A DNA stretch of 64,000 bases from assembly GCA_041910015.1 (NCBI GenBank), contig JAYRRR010000001.1, positions 118,356-182,355 of the forward strand, in the 5' to 3' direction. Made by a program: the position numbers and the translations under genes. Below are positions 51,688-60,675 of the stretch, piece after piece. This DNA comes from RPQJ01 sp041910015. Its GTDB lineage: Bacteria > Pseudomonadota > Gammaproteobacteria > Steroidobacterales > Steroidobacteraceae. The notes beneath the pieces are model-generated. The model saw nothing but the letters and a program-made list of their open reading frames with translations. It was not told the DNA's origin and did no database searches. The stretch's first letter is position 1; each line of letters starts with the position of its first letter.

Positions 51688-53853
51688 ATGCACACACTCC
51701 GTCCTGTCGTCCTGACGTGTCTTGCGCAGACCGTGCCCACGGCGCTGATTGCAGCGCCGGCCGACGCGCAAAAGGAGCTTTCGCCAGTCGGCCTCGAGGA
51801 AGTGATCGTCACTGCCCAGAAGCGCGCGGAGTCTCTGCAGGATGCGCCGATCTCCATCGTTGCGTTCTCCAGCGAAGCACTCGCGACGCGGGGCATCCAG
51901 GGCCTGACGAATCTGCAGTCGGATGTGCCTGGACTGATCCCGTCCCGGCACCCGAACAGTGCCGCGACGGTGCGCCTCTTCCTGCGCGGCATTGGCCAGG
52001 GCAACGATCAGATCACCTACGATCCGAAGGTCGCGTTCTACGTGGACGGCGTCTACATGGCCCGCTTTCAGGGGCTCGCAGCCGAGGTCGCGGAGCTCGA
52101 CCGCGTCGAGGTGCTGCGGGGTCCGCAGGGCACACTCTACGGGCGCAACACGACCGGCGGGGCAATCAATTTCATCACCAGGGCGCCGCAACTCGGCGAA
52201 TTCGGCTTCCGGCAGGATCTCGCTGCCGGCAATCGCGACCGGTTCTCTTCACGAACACGCTTCAACATACCAATGGGCGAAAAGGCTGCCGCCGAACTCT
52301 CGTATCTTCGCGTGCGGGAGGACGGCTTCGTCCGCAACGCCGGCACCGGCGTCCCTCGCTTCGGCGACCAGGATCGCCAGGCCTGGCGCGCGGCGTTCCT
52401 GTGGCAGCCAAACGACCGCGTCGACCTGCGCTACACGTTCGACCAGTCCGGGCTGGAGGACACTCCGGTCTGGATGGCGGCGGTGCCCCTCTATCCTGCA
52501 GCGGCGGACCGGCCGACGGAGAGCTCGGCGACCGTCACCGATCTGATCGCCAACGACATCACCGGCCTGGGCCACAACCTGACCGTCACCTTCGAGATCG
52601 ACGAGGCACTCACGCTGAAGTCGATCACGAGCTATCGGGAGCTCAGCAACTTCACCTACATGCCCTATCATCCCGGGCTGCTTGCGCCACCACCCTTCCT
52701 CATCAACATCGTCGACATGGACCAGGAGCAGGTAACACAGGAATTCCAGCTGATCGGCACGGCCTTCGACTCGAGACTGGAGTACATCGCGGGCGCCTAC
52801 TACTTCGACGAAAGCGCCACCAGCCACGACACCAACGTCCTGCCACTCACCGGCGGCGGCATGCGCATCGATCGCCATCCGACAGCGGACAACGTTGCCT
52901 TCGCCTTGTATGGACAAGCCACTTACACGCCGTCGGTGCTCGCCGAGCGCCTGCATCTGACAATCGGCGGACGCTGGTCGAAGGACGAGCGCAAAGCGAC
53001 CAAGCAGGACACCACCACGCTTGCCAACGGCATGGTGGTCCCGGCGCCCAAGGGCACGGCAGACCGGACCTTCACGGATTTCAGTCCGAGCGCCACCGTG
53101 GCCTACGACATCACCGACGACCTGGGCGTCTATGCGAAAGTGGCCACCGGTTACCAGACCGGCGGCTTCAACCTGACAGCGAGCACGCTCGCGCGTTTCT
53201 CGGCGGGTTTTGGACCGGAATACGCGGACAGCTACGAACTCGGTCTCAAGTCCACGTGGTTCGACAATCGCCTGCGGCTCAATGCGGCGCTGTTCACGAC
53301 CGAGCGGACCGACATGCAGGTTTCCGTCCCGGACCCGAACAATCTGAGTGTCACGGACGTGTTCAACGCCGGCAAGGCGACCATCAACGGACTCGAGGTG
53401 GACGTGACAGCCAGGCCCATTCCGGCGCTGGACTTGTCGCTCGCCTACGCCTGGACGGAGGCGCGGTTCGACCGCATCACCAACAGCCTCGGCCAGAACG
53501 TGAAGGATCTCTATGCCTACGACCAGGTGCCCAGGCACAAGGCCTCGGCCACGGCCGGGTACGAGTGGCCGACCACGAGGCTCGGCATACCCACGGCCTC
53601 GGTCACCTACAGCTATCAGAGCAAGATGAATGCCTCGCCTTCGCTCGGCGCCGTCATCGGCAGTTATGGCCTGCTGGACGCGCGTGTCGGTCTGGGTGAA
53701 ATTCCTGTCGCGGGTGGCAGGCTGCGCTTCTCGCTCTGGGGTCGCAATCTCACCGACGAGGAATACGAGATCTTCCACTTCATCTACGTCGTGCCCACGG
53801 CGATGTTCGGCGACCCGCGCAGCTATGGCGCGGACCTCGCACTGGAGTTCTGA
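51688..53853 (+). CDS. TonB-dependent outer-membrane receptor
   Basis: A 721-aa receptor with an N-terminal signal peptide (about 28 residues, ending APADAQ). The TonB-box-like GLEEVIVTAQKR begins the plug, which shows VEVLRGPQGTLYGRNTTGG. The beta-barrel ends RSYGADLALEF with the required terminal Phe. Imports large or scarce molecules across the outer membrane; in this cluster a hydrophobic growth substrate is the plausible ligand, with vitamin or metal complexes as alternatives. The ATG has AGGA at about 8 nt spacing. A hairpin follows the stop. Confidence 0.94.
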   Translation: MHTLRPVVLTCLAQTVPTALIAAPADAQKELSPVGLEEVIVTAQKRAESLQDAPISIVAFSSEALATRGIQGLTNLQSDVPGLIPSRHPNSAATVRLFLRGIGQGNDQITYDPKVAFYVDGVYMARFQGLAAEVAELDRVEVLRGPQGTLYGRNTTGGAINFITRAPQLGEFGFRQDLAAGNRDRFSSRTRFNIPMGEKAAAELSYLRVREDGFVRNAGTGVPRFGDQDRQAWRAAFLWQPNDRVDLRYTFDQSGLEDTPVWMAAVPLYPAAADRPTESSATVTDLIANDITGLGHNLTVTFEIDEALTLKSITSYRELSNFTYMPYHPGLLAPPPFLINIVDMDQEQVTQEFQLIGTAFDSRLEYIAGAYYFDESATSHDTNVLPLTGGGMRIDRHPTADNVAFALYGQATYTPSVLAERLHLTIGGRWSKDERKATKQDTTTLANGMVVPAPKGTADRTFTDFSPSATVAYDITDDLGVYAKVATGYQTGGFNLTASTLARFSAGFGPEYADSYELGLKSTWFDNRLRLNAALFTTERTDMQVSVPDPNNLSVTDVFNAGKATINGLEVDVTARPIPALDLSLAYAWTEARFDRITNSLGQNVKDLYAYDQVPRHKASATAGYEWPTTRLGIPTASVTYSYQSKMNASPSLGAVIGSYGLLDARVGLGEIPVAGGRLRFSLWGRNLTDEEYEIFHFIYVVPTAMFGDPRSYGADLALEF

Positions 53854-53859
53854 TATGGC

Positions 53860-53885
53860 CCCCTCGTATCAACGGGCGCGAGGGG
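53860..53885 (+). terminator. hairpin after the TonB receptor gene
   Basis: CCCCTCG / CGAGGGG, 7 bp with a 12-nt loop, 7 bp after the stop. Followed by ATTCCTG rather than a T-tract. Confidence 0.5.
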
Positions 53886-53980
53886 ATTCCTGAATCGGCA
53901 CACGCCGCTTCGTTACCCACGGGCAGTGGCCGGTTCTGCCGACTCGCCCGGTCATGCGCGATCCGGCACGACGGCGGCGG

Positions 53981-53998
53981 CACGTCCAATCGGACGAT
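53981..53998 (+). promoter_or_regulatory. 18-bp palindromic element, copy 7
   Basis: Reads CACGTCCAATCGGACGAT toward the molybdenum hydroxylase operon, 149 bp before its GTG start, inside the 294-bp spacer 53854-54147 that otherwise holds only the TonB-gene hairpin. Confidence 0.55.
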
Positions 53999-54147
53999 GT
54001 CCGCGTCACGGTGCATGTTCAAATGCCGCCGTACCGGGCGGCGTGGATTGACTCGCGCGAGGCCGAATGTAACGATCACAGGGCGCGGGCGGCCACTTGC
54101 AGCTCGGTGCGGCCCGTCGGATCCACGAACCCTATCGAGACACGAGC

Positions 54148-55023
54148 GTGAAAGCGGCCCCGTTCGACTATCATGCCCCGCCGACGGTCGATTCGGCCGT
54201 CGCGCTGCTGCAGCGCTTCGAGAGCGAGGGCATCGACGCCAAGGTGCTCGCGGGCGGCCAGAGCCTCATGCCGATGCTCAACATGCGCGTCGCGCGACCG
54301 CAGGTGCTGATCGACCTCGGTCGGATAGCGGCGCTCGACTATATCCGCACCGAGAACAGCATGCTCGCCATCGGCGCGATGACGAGCAAGCGCGCCGCCG
54401 AGGATTCCGCGCTGGTCAGGGAACGACAGCCGCTCTTTCACGCAGCGACGCAGCTGATCGGTCACCGCCCCATCCGCAACCGCGGCACGGTGGGCGGCTC
54501 GTTCGCCCACGCCGACCCGGCCGCCGAATACCCCGCTGTCGCGCTCGTGCAGGACATCCAGATGAAGGCGCAGGGACCACACGGCGTGCGTGTGGTCCCG
54601 GCACGCGAGTTCTTCGTCACCTACATGACCACCTGCCTCGAGGCAGCCGAGGTGCTGACGGAAGTGAGGATCCCGGCGTTGCCTCCCGGCATCGGCTGGT
54701 CGATCCAGGAGTTTGCAAAGCGCGACGGCGATCTCGCGCTCGCGGGAGTCGTGGCCACGCTGCGTGTGGTCAAGGGCGTCTGCGAGGATGTGCGGATAGC
54801 GGCGTTCGGCGTGAACGCGACGGCCGTCCGCTTGGCCGCGGCCGAGGCGGCGCTGCAGGGACGGCCGCCGACACCGGAGAACTTCGCGCGCGCGGCAGCC
54901 GCCGGCGCGGAAGCGCTCGAGGAGCCCATCGCCGACGTGCACGCGACCCCGGCCTATCGCCGCCAGCTCGTACGCGTATACACCGGCCGCTGCCTCGCCG
55001 AAGCGTCGGCTCGCGCGACCTGA
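54148..55023 (+). CDS. FAD-binding subunit of a xanthine-dehydrogenase-family hydroxylase
   Basis: A 291-aa CoxM/XdhB-type medium subunit. KVLAGGQSLMPMLNMRVARP is the first FAD loop and GTVGGSFAHADPAAEYP the second. Electrons from the Mo site pass via the 2Fe-2S subunit to this FAD. The start is a GTG (VKAAPFDYHAPP); the frame is open 17 codons upstream. First gene of a three-subunit operon followed by an LLM oxidoreductase. Confidence 0.9.
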   Translation: MKAAPFDYHAPPTVDSAVALLQRFESEGIDAKVLAGGQSLMPMLNMRVARPQVLIDLGRIAALDYIRTENSMLAIGAMTSKRAAEDSALVRERQPLFHAATQLIGHRPIRNRGTVGGSFAHADPAAEYPAVALVQDIQMKAQGPHGVRVVPAREFFVTYMTTCLEAAEVLTEVRIPALPPGIGWSIQEFAKRDGDLALAGVVATLRVVKGVCEDVRIAAFGVNATAVRLAAAEAALQGRPPTPENFARAAAAGAEALEEPIADVHATPAYRRQLVRVYTGRCLAEASARAT

Positions 55024-55071
55024 CCGGCGTGGGCCCACCCGCCGGCCCAACTGAGGACTGAGCGACACATC

Positions 55072-55566
55072 ATGACGACGAGGCAGCGCACGACGGTCAC
55101 GGTCAACGGCCGGGTCTACGAGCGGGAGGTCGAGCCACGGCTCACGCTCGCCGACTTCCTTCGCCACGAACTGCATCTCGGCGGCACGCACGTCGGCTGC
55201 GAACACGGGGTCTGCGGAGCCTGCAACGTGCTGATCGATGGGCGCGCGTCACGCTCCTGCCTGACACTGGCCGTGCAGGTCGACGGCGCACAGGTGACGA
55301 CCATCGAGGGCCTGCGGAACCGCGAAACAGGCCAGCTGCATCCGATACAGCAGGCATTCATCGACGAGCACGGCATGCAATGCGGCTTCTGCACGCCGGG
55401 CTTCATCATGACGACGCTCGAGATGCTGGCGGAGAACACGAACCCCAGCGACGAGCAGATCAAGGATGCTCTCGGCGGCAATCTCTGCCGCTGCACGGGC
55501 TACGAGACGATCCTGAAGTCCGTGCGGCTCGCCGCGCGACGTCTGCGTGAATCGAGCGCGCCCTGA
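55072..55566 (+). CDS. 2Fe-2S subunit of a xanthine-dehydrogenase-family hydroxylase
   Basis: A 164-aa CoxS/XdhC-type small subunit. The plant-ferredoxin-type cluster uses Cys43, Cys48, Cys51 and Cys63 (CEHGVCGAC...C); the second cluster uses Cys104, Cys107, Cys139 and Cys141 (CGFC...CRC). All eight ligands are present. Starts at ATG (MTTRQRTTVTVNG), 48 bp after the FAD subunit stop and 38 bp before the large subunit. Confidence 0.93.
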   Translation: MTTRQRTTVTVNGRVYEREVEPRLTLADFLRHELHLGGTHVGCEHGVCGACNVLIDGRASRSCLTLAVQVDGAQVTTIEGLRNRETGQLHPIQQAFIDEHGMQCGFCTPGFIMTTLEMLAENTNPSDEQIKDALGGNLCRCTGYETILKSVRLAARRLRESSAP

Positions 55567-55604
55567 ACCGGGACGCAACGGAAGCGTCGGAGGCGCCCCG
55601 CATC

Positions 55605-58025
55605 ATGGCCACAGGTCTCCCCCGCCTGCCCGATGAACTGCCGACCAGCGCGGTCCGTTACGTCGGCAAGCACGTCAAGCGCATCGAAGACCCGGCCCTG
55701 GTCTCGGGCACGGCGCAGTTCATCGACAACTTCGCGCTGCCGAACATGGTCCACTGCGCGATCCTGCGCAGCCCGCACGCGCATGCCCGCATCGTCAAGG
55801 TCGATGCGAGCGCGGCCGAGGCACTCGAAGGAGTCGTGGCCGTGCTGACGCCCGAGGACGTCAAGCGCTGGGCCAATCCGCACGTCACCAGCCCCGCCGG
55901 CTGGGGCACGCATTGCGTCGCGGTCGACAAGGCGCTCTATGTCGGCGAACCGGTAGCGGCTGTCGCCGCCACGAGCCGGGCGCTGGCCGAGGACGCCTGC
56001 GAGCTCATCGAAGTCGAATACGAGATCCTGCCCTCGGTCGGCACGGCCGCGGCGGCGCTCGCGCCCGACGCACCGGTGATCTGGGAGCAGCACGGCACAA
56101 ACGTCGTGCAGCAGCGCACATTCGACTGGGGCGACGTCGACCGCGTGTTCGCGGAGGCGGATCACGTCGTCACGAATTCGTTCCGCTGGAACCGCTGCGG
56201 TGCCAATCCGACCGAGACGTTCGGCTGCGTCTGTCAGTGGGACCTGACCGACAACAGCCTGCTGAGCCACGGTGGCTACCAGGTGCCCGGCTTCTGGGGT
56301 CTCGCGCGCTCACTGTCCCTGAACCTGCCGGCGAACAAGGTCCGCGTCGTGAGTCATCCGCAGGGCGGCGCGTTCGGCGGCAAGGGCGGCGCACGCGCCA
56401 CCGACATCGCCGCGCTGCTTTCGCGCAAGGCCGGCGGGCTCCCGGTCAAGTACATCGAGGACCGGATGGAGTACCTGCTCGCCGGCTTCAGCCAGTCGTG
56501 GGACCGGCGGTACGAGGCCTCGCTCGCGCTCCGGGCCGACGGCACGATGACGGGCTTCAAGGTGAAGCTGCTCGACGACCAGGGGGCCACGACCGAAACC
56601 TACGGCACGATCTCCGTGGCCAAGCCGCTCGCGGCCTTCACCGGCAATTACCGCATCGAGGCAGCCCGCTACGACACGATGCTGGTCGTCTCCAACCGTG
56701 CACCGGCCGCGCCCTATCGCGGCTACGGCCCGCCGCCCCACTTCTACGTGCTCGAGAACCTCGTCGACATGGCTGCGCGCAAGCTCGCGATGGACCCCGC
56801 GGAACTGCGTCGCCGCAACTACATCCAGCCCGACCAGTTCCCCTACACCATCCCGAGCGGCAACGAGTACGACAGCGGCAATTACGAGGCCATGCTCGAC
56901 AAGGTACTGCGGCTCGCCGACTACGAGGGTCTGCGCCGCGAGCAGGCCGCGGCGCGTGCCCAGGGTCGTCTGGTCGGCATCAGCGTCGTCAACACGGTCG
57001 AGCCGGGCGTGTTCGACTGGAATGCCTACGCGACCGTCGGCGTGCAGGGTGTGGGCGTGCCAGAGGGCGCGCGCGTTTCGGTTGACATCCTCGGCAACGT
57101 CACCGTCGTCGTCGGCTTCAATCTGCAGGGACAGGGTCAGTTCACGGTCGCCGCGCAAGTCGTCGCGGACTACTTCGGCATCGACATGAACGCCGTCCGG
57201 GTCACGATGGCCTCGACGGACGTCGCCCCGCCGCACTTCGGTCAGGGCGGCAGCCGTCTCGGCGTCGCCGTGACGGGCGCCGTGCTCGGCGCCTGCCGCA
57301 AGCTCGAGGCGAAATTCAGGCGCGTCGTCGGCCACGTGATGGGCGGCCTGCCGCCCGAGGCGATCGAGCTCATGGACGGACGCTTCCGCATCCAGGCCAA
57401 CCCGGGCGTCGGCATGACGCTGGCGGAAGTCGCCGGCACCATGCTCGGCCGCAGCGACCTGTTGCCGCCCGGAATGGAGCCCGATCCGACCGCCACGTCG
57501 GTGTGGACGGCGCCCAACCGCAACGTCGCGGACGACCAGGGTCGCTGTCGCAGCTACCTGACTGCGGCCAGCGCCACGCACGTCGTGATGGTCGAGGTCG
57601 ATCGCGCGACGGGCCGTACGGAGATCCTCAAGTACTTCATCGTCGATGACTGCGGCACGCGGCTGAATCCGGCCAATGTCGAAGGTCAGCTCCAGGGCGC
57701 GGTCGCGCAGGGTGTCGGCGCGGCCTTGCTCGAGGAATACGTCTACGACGCCGACGGCAACCCGCTGGTGACGACGTTCGCGGACTACCTGGTGCCGTCG
57801 ATCCACGAGGTGCCGATCACGCAGCGCGATTTCATCGTGACGCCGTCCCCAGTGACGCCGCTCGGCGCGAAGGGCTGCGGCGAGGGCGCGATGCACACGA
57901 CGCCGGCGGCGATCACCTGCGCGATCAACGACGCACTCGCCCCGCTCGGGGTGGAGGTCACCGAGACGCCGGCGTCGCCGCTGCGCATCTGGACGGCGCT
58001 GCAGCAGGCCGGCGTCGCCGACTGA
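55605..58025 (+). CDS. molybdopterin-binding large subunit of a xanthine-dehydrogenase-family hydroxylase
   Basis: An 806-aa large subunit. GGAFGGKGGAR (around residue 260), APYRGYGPPPH (around 370) and GAKGCGEG (catalytic Glu near 755) are present. It is clearly paralogous to the orphan subunit at 5477-7903 (shared GNEYDSG, NTVEPGVFDWNAYA and GGSRLGVA). The PYRGYG loop is not the CO-dehydrogenase form I signature. Hydroxylates, with water as oxygen source, an aromatic, alicyclic or acyl-CoA substrate. Confidence 0.93.
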   Translation: MATGLPRLPDELPTSAVRYVGKHVKRIEDPALVSGTAQFIDNFALPNMVHCAILRSPHAHARIVKVDASAAEALEGVVAVLTPEDVKRWANPHVTSPAGWGTHCVAVDKALYVGEPVAAVAATSRALAEDACELIEVEYEILPSVGTAAAALAPDAPVIWEQHGTNVVQQRTFDWGDVDRVFAEADHVVTNSFRWNRCGANPTETFGCVCQWDLTDNSLLSHGGYQVPGFWGLARSLSLNLPANKVRVVSHPQGGAFGGKGGARATDIAALLSRKAGGLPVKYIEDRMEYLLAGFSQSWDRRYEASLALRADGTMTGFKVKLLDDQGATTETYGTISVAKPLAAFTGNYRIEAARYDTMLVVSNRAPAAPYRGYGPPPHFYVLENLVDMAARKLAMDPAELRRRNYIQPDQFPYTIPSGNEYDSGNYEAMLDKVLRLADYEGLRREQAAARAQGRLVGISVVNTVEPGVFDWNAYATVGVQGVGVPEGARVSVDILGNVTVVVGFNLQGQGQFTVAAQVVADYFGIDMNAVRVTMASTDVAPPHFGQGGSRLGVAVTGAVLGACRKLEAKFRRVVGHVMGGLPPEAIELMDGRFRIQANPGVGMTLAEVAGTMLGRSDLLPPGMEPDPTATSVWTAPNRNVADDQGRCRSYLTAASATHVVMVEVDRATGRTEILKYFIVDDCGTRLNPANVEGQLQGAVAQGVGAALLEEYVYDADGNPLVTTFADYLVPSIHEVPITQRDFIVTPSPVTPLGAKGCGEGAMHTTPAAITCAINDALAPLGVEVTETPASPLRIWTALQQAGVAD

Positions 58026-58044
58026 TCGTCGCAAGACGAACGCC

Positions 58045-59115
58045 ATGGGTTTGCGCGTCGAAGCCAATCTCGTCGCGGTCGAGAGCGCCCAATATGCCGG
58101 GCAGGGCCAGGCGCGTATCACGCCTGCGCAGATCGTCGCCAGCGCCCGGCGCCTCGAAGCGCTGGGCTTCGACAACGTGTCGGCACCCGAGGCCGGGCAC
58201 GACCCGTTCCTGCCGCTCGCCATCGCGGCTGCTTGCACAGGGCGGGTCCGGCTCGCCACCAATGTCGCCGTCGCCTTTCCGCGCAGCCCGATGGTCACCG
58301 CCCAGTGCGCCTGGGACCTGCAGCAATTGTCGAACGGACGCTTCAGCCTGGGTCTCGGCAGCCAGGTCAAGGCTCACAACGAGCGTCGCTACGGTACGCC
58401 GTGGCCGAGCGGCCCCGGCCCGCGCATGCGCGAATACCTGCAGTGCCTCGCTGCGATCTTCGCGAGCTTCCAGAATCCGAAGCAGCCCGTGTTCTTCGAG
58501 GGCGAGCACTATCGGTTCACGCTGCTGCCGCGCTTTTTCAATCCTGGCCCGATCGAGCATCCGCACGTCCCGCTGTACGCGGCCGCGGTCAACGGCTACA
58601 TGGCGAAGATGGCCGGCGAACTCTGCCATGGATTGCGACTGCATCCGGTCGCGACGTTCCGATACACGCGCGAGGTGCTGGCACCAGCCATGGCAGAAGG
58701 TGCGCGCGCGGCCGGTCGGGACCCCGCGCAATTCGACTGGGTCGGCGCGCCGTTCCTCGCCGTGGGACGCACGGCGGCCGACGTCGAGCAGGCCCGGGAC
58801 TCCGTGCGCAGCCAGATCGCGTTCTATGCCTCGACGCCTGCCTATCAGGCCGTGCTGGTGCACCACGGCTGGCAGGAGACCGGCACGAAGCTGCATGCGT
58901 TGTCGGTGAAGCAGCAGTGGGCCGACATGCCGCGCTTCATCACCGACGAGATGCTCGACGAATGGGTCATCAGCGCCACCTACGACGACCTCGTGGCGAC
59001 GCTGCGGTCGCGGCTCGACGGCCTCGTCCAGACGGTCGCGCTGGTTCTGCCGGCCGAAGCGCAACGCGACGACGATCTGCTGCGCGAACTCGTGTCGCGA
59101 CTGCAGCGCGATTGA
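58045..59115 (+). CDS. LLM-class flavin-dependent oxidoreductase
   Basis: A 356-aa luciferase-like protein: LGFDNVSAPEAGHDPFLPL, RVRLATNVAVAFPRSP and LSNGRFSLGLGSQVKAHNERRYG. This layout is near TIGR03617-type F420-dependent enzymes, but cofactor choice cannot be read from the sequence. It starts 20 bp after the large subunit and is probably the fourth gene of that operon. Confidence 0.87.
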   Translation: MGLRVEANLVAVESAQYAGQGQARITPAQIVASARRLEALGFDNVSAPEAGHDPFLPLAIAAACTGRVRLATNVAVAFPRSPMVTAQCAWDLQQLSNGRFSLGLGSQVKAHNERRYGTPWPSGPGPRMREYLQCLAAIFASFQNPKQPVFFEGEHYRFTLLPRFFNPGPIEHPHVPLYAAAVNGYMAKMAGELCHGLRLHPVATFRYTREVLAPAMAEGARAAGRDPAQFDWVGAPFLAVGRTAADVEQARDSVRSQIAFYASTPAYQAVLVHHGWQETGTKLHALSVKQQWADMPRFITDEMLDEWVISATYDDLVATLRSRLDGLVQTVALVLPAEAQRDDDLLRELVSRLQRD

Positions 59116-59143
59116 AGCGCCGCGCCGGCGACATTCCGGTTCC

Positions 59144-59707
59144 TCACCGCCGCCGCGGGCGTCGCGTCCCTGACGGGCGGATGGCGTCGAAGTGCGGAGC
59201 AGCCTCGAACAGCGCGGTCAGCAACTGCGACCGCCGCAGCCCAACGTAGGCCATCGGGTCGAGGACGTTGCGCCACAGCGAATACACCTGCTCGCTGTCG
59301 CTGATGCCCGTCTTGCACCACGTCGCAAAGTGCTCGCAGTTGTTCAGCACGATGTCGAAATCCGCAAGCCCGAGGCGGCTCTCCGCGCGGCCGATGACGG
59401 CGTCCGGCGCGAACGGCCTGCCGTCGGCCTCGTCGCCGGCCAGCCGTTGCAGCTCGCGCCGCCAGCGCATGCGCAAGCGCCGCGGCAGCTCCTCCGGACG
59501 CTGCAGCCGTTCGTAGAACTGCCGGTAATCGCGCACGGTCACGTCGCCGCCGCGCGCAAACTCCTGCAGGCTCGTGCGCCGCACGCGACGCGGATCTGCC
59601 CAGGTGTCGCCGGTGAAATGGATGACCGTGCCGTCGCCACAGTCGATACCGTGGTGGACGAACAACCCGCCGAGGCGGGGCACCAGAATGTGGTCTGCGC
59701 GCGCCAT
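59144..59707 (-). CDS. LRAT-domain (NlpC/P60-like) protein
   Basis: A 187-aa protein with the LRAT signature: DHILVPRLGGLFVHHGIDCGDG (His19) and NNCEHFATWCKTG (Cys124). LRAT/HRASLS proteins are thiol acyltransferases or phospholipases; bacterial members are rarely characterised. The catalytic Cys and His are both present. No transmembrane segment or signal peptide is visible. Convergent with the LLM gene upstream in the window; it probably has its own promoter. Role unassigned. Confidence 0.83.
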   Translation of the reverse strand: MARADHILVPRLGGLFVHHGIDCGDGTVIHFTGDTWADPRRVRRTSLQEFARGGDVTVRDYRQFYERLQRPEELPRRLRMRWRRELQRLAGDEADGRPFAPDAVIGRAESRLGLADFDIVLNNCEHFATWCKTGISDSEQVYSLWRNVLDPMAYVGLRRSQLLTALFEAAPHFDAIRPSGTRRPRRR

Positions 59708-59771
59708 GCCTGGCGCAGCGTAACCGGTTGCGGGCGGATCTGGCCAGTGAAGTCGCGTGCGGCAGGGCCCG

Positions 59772-60638
59772 CTAGCGGAACCGGGAGATCACCGCCTCGC
59801 CGAAGCGCTTGATGGCGTCGAGCTGGCCCTGCCGGTCGCGGACCTGCGGCAACCAGGGAATCAGCGCGGCCTCGGTGGCTCCGAGCGCCTCCAGTCGCTG
59901 GAAATCCTGCACCTTGCTCGCATTCGAGTCGATGACGTGAATCTCGAAGTCCTTGCGGTCTGCGGTGCCGTACTCGCGACGATAGCCGTCCAGTTCGCCG
60001 ATGAGCTTCGACAGCGACTCGTAGTCGCTGTTGGCCGAGATCCAGCCGTCGCCGATCCGCGCCGCACGCCGGAGCGCCGGAGCCGCGTGCCCGCCGATCA
60101 GGATCGGCACCGGCTTCTCCGGCACGGGCTTCATCTTGAGCGGCCCGAAATCGTAGTTGTCGCTGTGGAATTCGAAGTAATCGCCGGTCATGAGGCCGCG
60201 GATGATCGCGATGCACTCGTCCATGAGGGCGCCGCGGCGTTCGTAACGCAGGCCGTTGTAGGTGAAGTCTTCCTTCCACGGGCTCAGCCCGGCGCCGAGC
60301 GCGACGCGCCCGTTGCTGACCGCGGCAAGCGAAGTCAGCAGCTTCGCGAGTACCAGCGGCTGGCGCACCGGCACCTTGAGCACGCTCGGATAGAACCGGA
60401 CCCGGGTCGTCACCGCGGCCATGGTCGCCATCGCGATGAACGGCTCGACGAACGCGGACGCGGCGATGTAGTCGCGGATCGTCTGCGTGTCGTTGTACGG
60501 GTACTCGGAGTCGGTCGCCTTGGGATAGAAAAGACTGTCGGGCATGCACACCGAGTGAAAGCCCGCCTCTTCGGCGACCTGCGCGAGCGCCGGGAAGTCC
60601 CGGTAGTCGCTGAACCCGAGCAGCAATGCGAATTTCAT
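59772..60638 (-). CDS. LLM-class flavin-dependent oxidoreductase
   Basis: A 288-aa luciferase-like protein: AGFHSVCMPDSLFYPKATDSEY, VSNGRVALGAGLSPWKEDF and IGGHAAPALRRAARIGDGW. The ATG (MKFALLLGFSDYRDF) has a long GGGGGAAG SD; an earlier in-frame start adds 19 residues of poor quality. Follows the acyl-CoA synthetase in the minus-strand unit. Fourth LLM protein of the window. Confidence 0.88.
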   Translation of the reverse strand: MKFALLLGFSDYRDFPALAQVAEEAGFHSVCMPDSLFYPKATDSEYPYNDTQTIRDYIAASAFVEPFIAMATMAAVTTRVRFYPSVLKVPVRQPLVLAKLLTSLAAVSNGRVALGAGLSPWKEDFTYNGLRYERRGALMDECIAIIRGLMTGDYFEFHSDNYDFGPLKMKPVPEKPVPILIGGHAAPALRRAARIGDGWISANSDYESLSKLIGELDGYRREYGTADRKDFEIHVIDSNASKVQDFQRLEALGATEAALIPWLPQVRDRQGQLDAIKRFGEAVISRFR

Positions 60639-60675
60639 GACTTCCCCCTTCGACGCGACACGGCCAACGGGCCGG

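Noticed and set aside
5477..58025. CO dehydrogenase (coxL) call for the molybdenum hydroxylases
   Set aside because: The active-site loops are SAYRGMG and APYRGYG, not the AYRCSFR of form I.
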